6,836 bases of DNA from Clostridium sp. UBA4746 (GTDB lineage Bacteria; Bacillota; Clostridia; Clostridiales; Clostridiaceae): assembly GCA_002403785.1 (NCBI GenBank), contig DHIM01000056.1, forward strand, positions 1,778 to 8,613. The letters are read 5' to 3'. Of this stretch, positions 1-6,422 are shown in pieces. The position numbers and the translations under genes are program-made. Within the stretch, counting starts at the first letter, position 1; every line of letters starts with the position of its first letter. Under the pieces are notes generated by a model. That model was not told where the DNA came from. It saw only the letters and a program-made list of their open reading frames with translations, and ran no database searches.

Positions 1-44
1 ATAGGTTTGATTAAACAAAAGTAAGGATGGGAAGGACAAATCGT

Positions 45-90
45 GACAAGTTTTCTTTCTGTTATTCATATAACTAGACAAGTTGTTTTT
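45..90. repeat. Direct repeat upstream of the PHP-ATPase gene
   Basis: The 14-base stretches at 45-58 and 77-90 both begin GACAAGTT and continue with T-rich sequence; they match at 12 of 14 positions. Their starts are 32 bp apart, about three helical turns, so a protein could contact both on one DNA face. They lie just before the large gene. No well-spaced promoter is visible: GTGACA (43-48) and TATAAC (69-74) resemble -35 and -10 boxes but are 20 bp apart, longer than usual. An operator role is inference, and chance in T-rich DNA is possible. Confidence 0.3.
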
Positions 91-112
91 ATAAAGTTAG
101 AGGAGGTATATT

Positions 113-3004
113 ATGGATAAATATCCACGTGGTTCTGAATGGAGAAGATGGGATTTACACTTTCACACACCATCTTCTTATGATGTAAGTAATTCTATTA
201 CGAATGAACAGCTGGTAAAGGTTTGGAAAGACAATAGCATATCGGTTATTGCAATTACAGATCATCATGAGATGGATATAAAAAGAATATCTGAGTTGAA
301 GGTATTAGCGAGTGTTGAAAATATTACTGTGTTGCCTGGAATAGAATTTTTATCAGATGCAAGAGGGAGAGAACCGATACATTTTATAGGAATATTTTCA
401 GAAAATTGTGATTATGACTATATCTGGGGACAAATATCTAATAGAACTAAAATATGTGATATAAAGGGAAATGGCAAAAAGCATAATGAAGTATATTGTG
501 ATCTTAAAGATACAATTTCATTGATTAAGGAACTTGGTGGAATCGTTACAATCCATGCTGGGAAAAAGTCAAACTCAATAGAAAACATTACTGATTCATT
601 ACCCCATGGAGAGGCCCAAAAAAAGGATATAGCTGATATTATAGATATTTTTGAGATGGGTAAAGAAAAAGACTTGGAAGATTATAGAAAATTCGTTTTC
701 TCATCGATTAAGAAGGTGATTCCTATGGTTATCTGTTCAGACAATCATGACATTAATAATTACTCCTTTAAACAAAAACTTTGGATTAAGGCAAACCCTA
801 CTTTTGAAGGTCTTAAACAAGCAATAAATGAACCCAACGATAGGTTCTATGTTGGTGATGAACCAGATGTTTTAACAAGAGTTTATCAAGACAAAACAAG
901 GTATATTAGTAGCATTACCATTGATACTGTTGACAATCAAGATAATACTTCACAAGTCTGGTTTAAGGAACTCAATATTCAACTTAATAAAGAACTTGTA
1001 GCGATTATTGGTAATAAAGGAAGTGGAAAGAGTGCTGTTTCTGATATTATTAGCTTGTGCTCTGATGCAAAGCATAAAGACAATTTTTTATTTCTACATA
1101 AAGATAAATTTAGAAAAAAAGGTTATGCGGACAGATTTAACGCGTATTTAGAATTTGAAAGTGGTATGAAAACAGATATAAGACCACTTAATTATGATAT
1201 CGTTAATACAGATGAACCGAAAGTTCAGTATTTACCTCAAAATTACTTCGAAAAAGTATGCAATGAAATTGGTGAAGCCGAATCATTTAGAAATGAGATT
1301 GAGAATGTAGTATTTCAGTATATACCAGAAGGAAGGAAACTTAAAACTAAAACATTCAAAGAGCTCATCAATTTCCAAAAATCAAGTATAGATAAGGAAA
1401 TTATTTTAATAAAATCAAAGATAGAAAAAGTAAATTCAGAAATAATCTCTCTTGAAGATAAAAGGAATCCTGAATTTAAGAAGTCTCTACAAAGTAAGCT
1501 TAAAACAAAAGAAGAGGAACTCAGAGTTCATGAAATAAATAAGCCAATTGCTCCAATTAATGAAGCTCAAGCTATAGATTCTATTAAAGAAGATACATAT
1601 GATCAGAAAACTGACTTGATTGAATGGAAATCTAAATTGGCAAAGTGTCAAGAAGACCTCTTAGAACATAATACTGAGTTAGCTGAAAACAATCTATCAA
1701 TCCAAGAACTCCTACAATTTAAAAGAGATATTATGAGCTTTGAACAGGAGTATAAGGAATTTATTGATGGTAGAAAAGAAATAGCTGAGAAATATTTATT
1801 AGATCCGAAAAAAATCATCAAGGTGGATATTAATATTAGTTCAGTTACCAGCTCAATAAATTCTTTTGAAGCTAAGAATACCAATATTCGAGAAATACTT
1901 GGTACTGAAGACGTACAGCCTAATTCTGTATACGAAAGTATAAGCCTTGAGGCACAAATAAAGTACTGTGAAGAAGAGATTAAAAAAATTATGAAAAGTT
2001 TGAGTAATGTGGAACAAGAACACCAAAAATATTTGAGTGATTTAAATATATGGAATGAAAAAAGAATAATAATAATCGGTACGCTTAACACTTTTGATTC
2101 AATCGAATATTTAAAACATGAAATTAAATATTTAGATAACTCTCTAATACCAGATTTAATTGCTAAAAGAGAAAAGCGAATTTTATTTTCAATAGAAATT
2201 TATAAAAAGAAACATGAAATAAAGGAGTTTTATGATGATATAAAAGAGGAATTAAGTTCTGAATTAGTTGAGTGTAAAGAACAAAATTTAAATATTCAAA
2301 GCTCTCTTGTAATAGATAGTGACTTTGAAGATAATTTCAGCCAATTTATTGATAAAGGAAGAAGCGGGTCATTCTACGGCAAGGAAGAAGGTAAATTCAT
2401 TCTTAAAGAAAAAATCACAAAAGACCTGGAATGGGATGAAGAGAAAAATGTTAGTGAATTCTTTATTAATATTATCGAGTTCTTCGAGATAGATCAACGT
2501 GATAAATTTAAGGGCGAAAATCATTTTATTGGGGATCAAGTTCACAAAAGAAATGATTTTTATAGTTTTCTATTTTCACTAGACTATTTGAAGCCAATTT
2601 ATGAATTGAGAAAAAATAAAACAAATATTGAGTTATTATCACCAGGAGAGAAAGGAGCACTGCTTTTAGTTTTTTATCTAGTTCTTGATAAAAGCACAAT
2701 TCCCTTAATAATAGATCAACCTGAAGATAATCTTGATAATAATAGTGTTGCAACAGTGCTAGTACCTTATATTAAAGAAGCAAAAAAAAGACGACAAATT
2801 ATTATAGTTACGCATAACCCTAATCTTGCTGTGGTTGCTGATGCTGAACAAGTTATTAGGGTAAATATTGATAAAAACAATGGAAATAAATTTTCTTATG
2901 TTTCTGGTGGTATTGAAGATCCGATTATTAACAAAGAAATTGTTAATATACTAGAAGGAACTATGCCTGCGTTCAAAACTAGAAAGCAAAAATATAATGA
3001 TTAA
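113..3004 (+). CDS. TrlF-type PHP phosphoesterase fused to SMC-like ABC ATPase
   Basis: This 963-residue cytoplasmic protein has an N-terminal PHP domain (about 10-250) followed by an ABC ATPase of the SMC/RecN class. The PHP metal ligands look complete: HxH at 16/18, TDHH at 49-52, E78 in LPGIEF, H90, H148, and SDNHD at 209-213. The ATPase has Walker A GNKGSGKS (300-307), a degenerate signature LSPGEKG (842-848), Walker B LIIDQPEDNLD (865-875) and switch histidine H901. The roughly 530 residues between the two halves are largely charged and coiled-coil-like (about 405-760). The start is fixed by AGGAGG at 101-106, six bases before ATG. Family knowledge: PHP domains hydrolyse phosphoesters, and related ABC fusions (OLD, PrrC, Septu PtuA) sense nucleic-acid states and act in phage defence. 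A nucleotide-gated nuclease or phosphatase role is inference. The gene is intact and seemingly alone, since the following nuclease-like gene is decayed. Family assignment is firm; function is not. Confidence 0.9.
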   Translation: MDKYPRGSEWRRWDLHFHTPSSYDVSNSITNEQLVKVWKDNSISVIAITDHHEMDIKRISELKVLASVENITVLPGIEFLSDARGREPIHFIGIFSENCDYDYIWGQISNRTKICDIKGNGKKHNEVYCDLKDTISLIKELGGIVTIHAGKKSNSIENITDSLPHGEAQKKDIADIIDIFEMGKEKDLEDYRKFVFSSIKKVIPMVICSDNHDINNYSFKQKLWIKANPTFEGLKQAINEPNDRFYVGDEPDVLTRVYQDKTRYISSITIDTVDNQDNTSQVWFKELNIQLNKELVAIIGNKGSGKSAVSDIISLCSDAKHKDNFLFLHKDKFRKKGYADRFNAYLEFESGMKTDIRPLNYDIVNTDEPKVQYLPQNYFEKVCNEIGEAESFRNEIENVVFQYIPEGRKLKTKTFKELINFQKSSIDKEIILIKSKIEKVNSEIISLEDKRNPEFKKSLQSKLKTKEEELRVHEINKPIAPINEAQAIDSIKEDTYDQKTDLIEWKSKLAKCQEDLLEHNTELAENNLSIQELLQFKRDIMSFEQEYKEFIDGRKEIAEKYLLDPKKIIKVDINISSVTSSINSFEAKNTNIREILGTEDVQPNSVYESISLEAQIKYCEEEIKKIMKSLSNVEQEHQKYLSDLNIWNEKRIIIIGTLNTFDSIEYLKHEIKYLDNSLIPDLIAKREKRILFSIEIYKKKHEIKEFYDDIKEELSSELVECKEQNLNIQSSLVIDSDFEDNFSQFIDKGRSGSFYGKEEGKFILKEKITKDLEWDEEKNVSEFFINIIEFFEIDQRDKFKGENHFIGDQVHKRNDFYSFLFSLDYLKPIYELRKNKTNIELLSPGEKGALLLVFYLVLDKSTIPLIIDQPEDNLDNNSVATVLVPYIKEAKKRRQIIIVTHNPNLAVVADAEQVIRVNIDKNNGNKFSYVSGGIEDPIINKEIVNILEGTMPAFKTRKQKYND

Positions 3005-3311
3005 TTGGTAAAACAATTCTTTATATCTAAAATTAGAGACACGAATATAGCAGCAAACAACAGCTAACAAATTTATACGAAGATATGTAATTAATTGCAC
3101 TCAATTTTTATTAGGTATCTAATGATTATATAATTTGAAATTTGAGAGTCATCTTCTGTTTGACAATAAATTAGAAGATGGCTATTGGTAATTTAAACAT
3201 AAACATCATCATAATACTGTTAGCATATATCACATTGTATTTTAAATTTAAATGATATTTTTATGTTAAATTGTAATTTATAATAAAAATGCAGTAAAGG
3301 AGACAAAAGGT
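3005..3311. other. Intergenic gap after the PHP-ATPase gene
   Basis: No credible gene is seen here. The stretch is very A+T-rich. It holds the hairpin at 3147-3183, a perfect -10-like TATAAT at 3279-3284 without a good -35 at the right distance, and an AAGGAG ribosome-binding site at 3297-3302 that serves the relic starting at 3312. Confidence 0.6.
3147..3183 (+). terminator. Hairpin, possible terminator of the PHP-ATPase gene
   Basis: AGTCATCTTCT (3147-3157) pairs with AGAAGATGGCT (3173-3183), giving an 11-bp stem with one G-U pair and a 15-base loop. It lies about 140 bases after the stop codon. There is no run of T residues after either arm, so classical intrinsic termination is doubtful. 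It could instead protect the 3' end of the message. Confidence 0.45.
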
Positions 3312-3659
3312 ATGTCAGTGGAGATTTCTGGTGTGAAAGGATATGAATATCAATATCTTGTGACCTTATATCTTTCTTTGAAATATTTAGAACAAGAAAA
3401 TATTTCGACATTAATTTAAAACGAACGAGGTGCGCTAATTACTCTTGATAATTATAATATTAATAAAATAAACTACCCATTTAATAGGAAGTTCAAAAGA
3501 CGAATAAAGGGAACTTAAATCGTTCGTTTAGAGTATACCTCCGACGAGCGTGAACTAATAGCCTTCAAAGGGGCTTTATATGGTCACGAAAAAGCTTAAA
3601 AAGAGTTCGTTAAATATATCGATTTCAAATGAACTGATATATTTAAGTATCTAAAGACC
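3312..3659 (+). pseudogene. Decayed gene with Cap4/DUF4297-like nuclease N-terminus
   Basis: An ATG at 3312 follows AAGGAG (3297-3302) by nine bases, yet the frame stops after 35 codons (TAA 3417-3419). The short peptide contains GVKGYEYQYLVTLYLSLKYL, which resembles the opening of dsDNA nuclease (Cap4/DUF4297-type) domains, where a glycine and an aromatic-Gln-aromatic motif begin a hydrophobic helix. The same frame stays protein-like beyond the stop (NERGALITLDN, then LEYTSDERELIAFKGALYGH) and is cut again by TAA at 3516, TAA at 3597 and TGA at 3630. Several of these stops could come from single changes of GAA. The part after 3519 does not clearly belong to the nuclease family and may come from another gene. 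I see a dead relic, not an expressed protein; a 35-residue peptide could still be made. The family assignment is tentative because it rests on about 25 residues. Confidence 0.5.
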
Positions 3660-3661
3660 CT

Positions 3662-3691
3662 AAAAAAGCTCCAGGTATCCCCCCAGAGCTT
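3662..3691 (-). terminator. Intrinsic terminator of the zinc-binding small gene
   Basis: Read on the minus strand, AAGCTC at the right end pairs with GAGCTT at the left. Two G-U pairs and two G-C pairs extend this to a 10-bp stem with a six-base loop, followed by a run of T. It starts three bases after the stop codon of the 50-residue gene, the expected place for its terminator. Confidence 0.75.
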
Positions 3692-3693
3692 CA

Positions 3694-3846
3694 TTAACTA
3701 TTCTTTATTTTGATAAATACTACTTCATTACATATCTTACAGACTAGTGCTACAGTACCTTCACCACCGTTTATAAACTCAAAATTCTCAACTGGCTTAT
3801 TTGTCTTTAAGTCTTCTATGTTTCCGCACTTGCATATTAATTTCAT
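3694..3846 (-). CDS. Small four-cysteine putative zinc-binding protein
   Basis: This 50-residue reading frame begins MKLICKCGN and ends VCKICNEVVFIKIKNS. The cysteines sit as CxC (5, 7) and CxxC (36, 39), the arrangement of a small zinc ribbon or zinc knuckle, with a short acidic and glycine-containing middle. No signal peptide or membrane segment is seen, so it should be cytoplasmic. Support for reality comes from the paired cysteine motifs and from a well-formed terminator three bases past the stop. Against it, no strong ribosome-binding site lies before the ATG; the upstream bases are only weakly purine-rich. It may be co-transcribed with the secreted cysteine-rich gene 93 bases upstream if that gene's terminator leaks. 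Its partner and function are unknown; small zinc ribbons often bind nucleic acid or proteins. Confidence 0.65.
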   Translation of the reverse strand: MKLICKCGNIEDLKTNKPVENFEFINGGEGTVALVCKICNEVVFIKIKNS

Positions 3847-3879
3847 TCTATCTTAAGCTATATTTAATAAATTTTCATA

Positions 3880-3914
3880 ATAAAAAATAAAAGCCTAGCA
3901 ATTACGACAGACTT
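3880..3914 (-). terminator. Probable terminator of the secreted cysteine-rich gene
   Basis: On the minus strand, AAGTCT (complement of 3909-3914) pairs with AGGCTT (complement of 3891-3896), six pairs including one G-U, with a 12-base loop. A T-rich tail with runs of four and six T follows. It lies about 25 bases after the stop at 3940. The stem is short, so it may be leaky. Confidence 0.45.
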
Positions 3915-3939
3915 AAAAGGAAGATTAACTTTATAAATA

Positions 3940-4227
3940 TTACTTACATAGATTTGTGTTTGTAGGTGCTGTCCCACAAGGATTAGTTACCTGAGATTTA
4001 TCAGCTGAACACGCTGCAGTTAGACACTTTGAATCAATACCATACTTAGCACATATATCCTGTAAACTTTGTCCAGGATTAACTGCGCAATTACCTTTAT
4101 TACAATCTTGAGTGTTCACTACTTTGTAGTTTGGTGTAGAACAATCTTGGGCGTACACCGCTGAACTTATTCCTGTTGATACTAAAATACCTAAAGTTAA
4201 TATTAGTGGTCTTAAAGTTTTCATCAT
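3940..4227 (-). CDS. Small secreted eight-cysteine protein with LysM-like stretch
   Basis: The 95-residue product starts with a typical signal peptide: a short basic n-region, a hydrophobic core at about 5-23 and a signal peptidase I site after A26 (VYA, then QD). The mature chain of about 69 residues has eight cysteines (29, 42, 47, 59, 68, 73, 84, 94), enough for four disulfides, and no lipobox. Residues 50-64, NPGQSLQDICAKYGI, follow the LysM consensus of P-G-x-S/T-L-x-x-I-x-x-K-Y-G-I, preceded by YKVV, as LysM domains are. A disulfide-braced peptidoglycan-binding domain is therefore possible, but this is inference. The first ATG is chosen because GAGGT (complement of 4235-4239) lies seven bases upstream; the second ATG, one codon later, is also plausible. 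The gene is probably monocistronic or leads the downstream zinc-binding gene. It could instead be a secreted peptide of unrelated fold. Confidence 0.75.
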   Translation of the reverse strand: MMKTLRPLILTLGILVSTGISSAVYAQDCSTPNYKVVNTQDCNKGNCAVNPGQSLQDICAKYGIDSKCLTAACSADKSQVTNPCGTAPTNTNLCK

Positions 4228-4334
4228 CTTTTGTACCTCACCTTCATTATTTTAATATACAAAGCAAGTTTTTCTCTTTGTGTACCCATGTTATCATGCG
4301 TTTTAGGTTTTTGCATCTTTTTTTCATGGTTATT

Positions 4335-4375
4335 TTGGAATAAAATGTCCAATTTGAAATTATATACATATGTAT
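4335..4375. promoter_or_regulatory. Two dyads upstream of the secreted cysteine-rich gene
   Basis: TTGGA (4335-4339) and TCCAA (4348-4352) form an inverted repeat with an eight-base spacer, and ATACATATGTAT (4364-4375) is a perfect 12-base palindrome. Both lie between the divergent features at 4227 and 4418, where promoters are expected. A TATAAT reads on the minus strand just beside the palindrome, but I see no good -35. Operator function is inference. Confidence 0.25.
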
Positions 4376-4417
4376 TGATAGAATAAAAATAATACAAGGT
4401 ATAAAAATCAATTAAGT

Positions 4418-4735
4418 GTGCTAACCGCCCTTTGGTTGGTGCTACCGTTTTTACCAATTGATAGAAGGGTAGCCCGTAGGGAAAGTTCCATTAGGAAAAT
4501 TAAATTTAATTATAAGCGTGATGAGGATAAGAACAGTGTACCTATGATTTATAGGCGTGTACTATTTACCAAAGCTAATAAACTAAATCATGAGGAGTAA
4601 TTAAAATGGACAAAATATGTTAATGACTTTGTAAATTCAGAACTTGAAAAAGGTAAAACAGATTCTGAGGCAGAAAAGGCTATTGCTAACACTGAAAAGA
4701 TTCTAGACGATAAAAAGACCAAAGGTGCAAAATGA
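4418..4735 (+). pseudogene. Reading frame of unknown family broken by one TAA
   Basis: From a GTG at 4418 the frame runs 60 codons to TAA (4598-4600). It then continues in the same frame for 44 sense codons to TGA at 4733-4735. Both halves look like real protein: the first carries IRKIKFNYKRDEDKNSVP, the second KWTKYVNDFVNSELEKGK and a charged helix-like tail ending KTKGAK. No in-frame start follows the TAA, which argues against two genes. No convincing ribosome-binding site precedes the GTG, and the residues before about 25 may be non-coding, so the original 5' end is probably missing. I recognise no family. The simplest reading is the 3' remnant of a deleted gene with one nonsense mutation. 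Confidence 0.45.
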
Positions 4736-4771
4736 TAAAGTTTTTGTTGGCTCTCTCAAACTGAATAGATA

Positions 4772-4800
4772 TTGATTCCCTATATCGGTTGTAATATACT
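4772..4800 (+). promoter_or_regulatory. Sigma-A-type promoter of the SHOCT membrane gene
   Basis: TTGATT (4772-4777, four of six matches to the -35 consensus) and TATACT (4795-4800, five of six to the -10) are separated by exactly 17 bp. Transcription would begin near 4807, giving a leader of about 50 bases before the ATG at 4856. Confidence 0.65.
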
Positions 4801-4855
4801 GTAAAATATAAGAATATTGTAAAGAAACAAATTAATTTAATGGGGGATTGTTCTA

Positions 4856-5596
4856 ATGGAAAATTTAAAAATTTGGTCAAAAAAATTACTTGATGGTATA
4901 GTCTGGTTAATAAGCGCAGCTATAGGAATTTATTTTTTTAAATACCTTATTATTCCAATAGCTATAGTTTGCTTCAGTTTTTATGTAATGTATAAGCTAA
5001 TAAAAAATAAAAATGGAAACATAGTTACAGCAATTGCAATACAAACAGGTCATTTAATATGGGCAATTGCATCTTGTATACTAGTTTATTTTGCTTATAA
5101 TCAATCGCCTATACTAATGGACATACTACTATTAGTAATATGGGTACTAGGAGTGTTCTGGTTATATTTTAAGCCAGGCATTGCTTCAATAGGTTGCTTA
5201 ATAATTTATCATATTATATTACTTTTTTATAATATTTCTAATCTTATTAATCTTATTAATACTAGTAATACAAACGATAATATGGCGTCAATAGCAGGCT
5301 TAATCATGCATATAGCTCTTAGAATTAGTGCCATAATATTTATGTTTATAGGTTATAGGCAGAGTAAAGAAATCAAATCAAATAATATAGTTAATAATGA
5401 ATTAGAAGATATATCAATTCCCATATCTGAAGAAATAGATATGCAACCTGAAATTACATTAGAAAACATACCAGTTATCAACTACGCAACTGATATTAAA
5501 TCAAGACTTGAAACATTAGAAGAATTGAAATCAAAAAATATTATAACTTACAAAGAATATGTAAACAAAAGAAATGAAATAATCAATAACATATAA
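4856..5596 (+). CDS. Multi-pass membrane protein with C-terminal SHOCT domain
   Basis: The 246-residue product has about six hydrophobic membrane segments, roughly at 12-30, 30-46, 56-80, 83-103, 105-127 and 146-167. A polar, acidic cytoplasmic-type linker (about 170-212) follows. The last 31 residues (216-246) match the SHOCT short C-terminal domain: a helix with LETLEELKSKNIIT, the characteristic turn before K-E-Y, then a second helix. SHOCT domains are common at the ends of bacterial membrane and secreted proteins and are thought to mediate oligomerisation or protein contacts. The N-terminal membrane part matches no family I can name. The start is supported by GGGGGA at 4842-4847, eight bases before ATG, and by a good promoter. 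It appears to be a single-gene transcript facing the recombinase gene. No enzymatic motif is visible. Confidence 0.8.
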   Translation: MENLKIWSKKLLDGIVWLISAAIGIYFFKYLIIPIAIVCFSFYVMYKLIKNKNGNIVTAIAIQTGHLIWAIASCILVYFAYNQSPILMDILLLVIWVLGVFWLYFKPGIASIGCLIIYHIILLFYNISNLINLINTSNTNDNMASIAGLIMHIALRISAIIFMFIGYRQSKEIKSNNIVNNELEDISIPISEEIDMQPEITLENIPVINYATDIKSRLETLEELKSKNIITYKEYVNKRNEIINNI

Positions 5597-5630
5597 AAAA
5601 ATTAGGTAGTGCTCTATACTATTAATGTAA

Positions 5631-5701
5631 AAAACAGCTACAAGACAGTATATCCCATTTTTGATAAAGCAAAAACGGAACTACTATTTTGTAGCTGTTT
5701 T
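5631..5701 (-). terminator. Long imperfect hairpin, likely terminator or structured RNA
   Basis: AAAACAGCTACAA (5631-5643) is the exact reverse complement of TTGTAGCTGTTTT (5689-5701). Pairing continues inward with a few mismatches to a second helix of TTTTTG against CAAAAA around a six-base loop, so nearly the whole 71-base stretch folds into one long hairpin. On the minus strand the outer stem runs into six T residues, as an intrinsic terminator would for read-through from the recombinase gene. On the plus strand it lies 35 bases after the SHOCT gene and has four T. It is larger than a usual terminator and may be a small mobile repeat or a regulatory RNA. Confidence 0.6.
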
Positions 5702-5756
5702 GACGTGAAATAAGAAAATTGTGTAATTGGGGTCTGTGTAGCAATGGAACCAAAAC

Positions 5757-5788
5757 GGCAACAGGAAATACATATATTCCCTGTTGCC
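5757..5788 (-). terminator. Terminator of the serine recombinase gene
   Basis: GGCAACAGGAAATA (5757-5770) pairs with TATTCCCTGTTGCC (5775-5788) with one mismatch and a four-base loop, a strong 14-bp hairpin. It begins seven bases after the recombinase stop codon in the direction of transcription, followed on the minus strand by GTTTTGG. The T-run is short, but placement and stem strength support termination. Confidence 0.65.
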
Positions 5789-5795
5789 TAAGAAA

Positions 5796-6362
5796 TTATA
5801 AGTCTTGCTTCCTAATATACCTATATAATGTTGCCTGACTAATTCCAGACATGTTCACTATTTCGCTAATGCTATATTCTTTTGAATTATATAATTTTAA
5901 TGCTTTTTCAATATTTCTCTCTTTAACTTTAGGTCGTCCACCTTTTCTTCCTCTGGCTCTAGCACTTTCTAAACCCTCTTTTGTCCTTTGCACTATGAGG
6001 TCCCTCTCAAATTGGCTAAATGCTTCAAAAACCGTAAGCATTAGATTTCCTTGTGGTGTATTTGTATCAAAATTTTCTTTACTACTTATCAATTTCACTC
6101 CCTTATTTTTGAAATAGTCTACAAGATCTATGAGATCCCGTGTACTTCTTCCCAAACGAGAAAAACTTTCGATAATAATAGTATCTCCTTGTCTTACTTT
6201 ATCTTTTAACCGCATCAGTTCAGGCCTGTTTATTTTTGTACCCGACATTTTTTCTGTTAATATCTCAATACAATTATATTTATTAAGTAGATCTAATTGT
6301 CTATTTAAATCTTGCTGCTGTGTACTTACTCTTGCATATCCATAAATATAATTATCACTCAT
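5796..6362 (-). CDS. Small serine recombinase (resolvase/invertase family)
   Basis: This 188-residue protein has the full resolvase/invertase layout. The nucleophile is S13 in YGYARVST. The companion arginines are R11, R46 in the SGTKINRPE segment, and R69 and R72 in FSRLGRST, matching R8, R45, R68 and R71 of gamma-delta resolvase. The long dimer helix starts near PQGNLMLTVFEAFSQFERD, followed by GRKGGRP and a C-terminal helix-turn-helix (about 145-188) with SISEIVNMSGISQATLYRYI. It cuts both DNA strands through a Ser-DNA link and exchanges them at paired sites. The start at 6362 is chosen over an in-frame ATG seven codons upstream because GGAGG (6371-6375) sits eight bases before it and the upstream ATG has none. 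Length is normal and no key residue is missing. Whether it resolves, inverts or integrates cannot be told from the protein alone; no transposase gene is in the window. Confidence 0.93.
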   Translation of the reverse strand: MSDNYIYGYARVSTQQQDLNRQLDLLNKYNCIEILTEKMSGTKINRPELMRLKDKVRQGDTIIIESFSRLGRSTRDLIDLVDYFKNKGVKLISSKENFDTNTPQGNLMLTVFEAFSQFERDLIVQRTKEGLESARARGRKGGRPKVKERNIEKALKLYNSKEYSISEIVNMSGISQATLYRYIRKQDL

Positions 6363-6370
6363 TGCATCAT

Positions 6371-6375
6371 CCTCC
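6371..6375 (-). promoter_or_regulatory. Ribosome-binding site that sets the recombinase start
   Basis: GGAGG on the minus strand lies eight bases before the ATG at 6362. It falls inside the alternative seven-codon N-terminal extension beginning at 6383, so that longer start is unlikely to be used. Confidence 0.75.
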
Positions 6376-6381
6376 GTATCC

Positions 6382-6399
6382 ATGATATTATATTATCAT
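6382..6399. promoter_or_regulatory. Dyad overlapping the probable recombinase promoter
   Basis: ATGATA (6382-6387) and TATCAT (6394-6399) flank a six-base A/T spacer. On the minus strand a perfect TATAAT lies within the dyad, a candidate -10 only about 20 bases before the ribosome-binding site, although no good -35 is seen. Resolvases often repress their own promoter by binding there, so an operator or a recombination subsite is plausible. This role is inferred. Confidence 0.35.
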
Positions 6400-6422
6400 A
6401 ATAGGTAGTTATTGAAAAGTTG

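Noticed and set aside
1648..2091. A 147-residue minus-strand open frame inside the large gene.
   Set aside because: It is antisense to the coiled-coil part of the PHP-ATPase. Its hydrophobic look reflects the complement of Glu/Lys-rich codons.
3312..3659. Stop-codon reassignment or programmed read-through as an explanation for the in-frame TAA codons.
   Set aside because: The intact genes here end normally at TAA, with none inside them, and this frame also contains a TGA. Ordinary gene decay is simpler.
4224..4457. A 77-residue minus-strand open frame that ends overlapping the start of the secreted cysteine-rich gene.
   Set aside because: It has no ribosome-binding site at any of its ATGs and no recognisable domain, and it covers the A/T-rich divergent promoter region. 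The overlap of its TGA with the next ATG could suggest coupling, but there is no other support.
5851..6345. Two plus-strand open frames (5851-6117 and 6130-6345) opposite the recombinase.
   Set aside because: They are antisense to the strongly supported serine recombinase and have no ribosome-binding site of their own.
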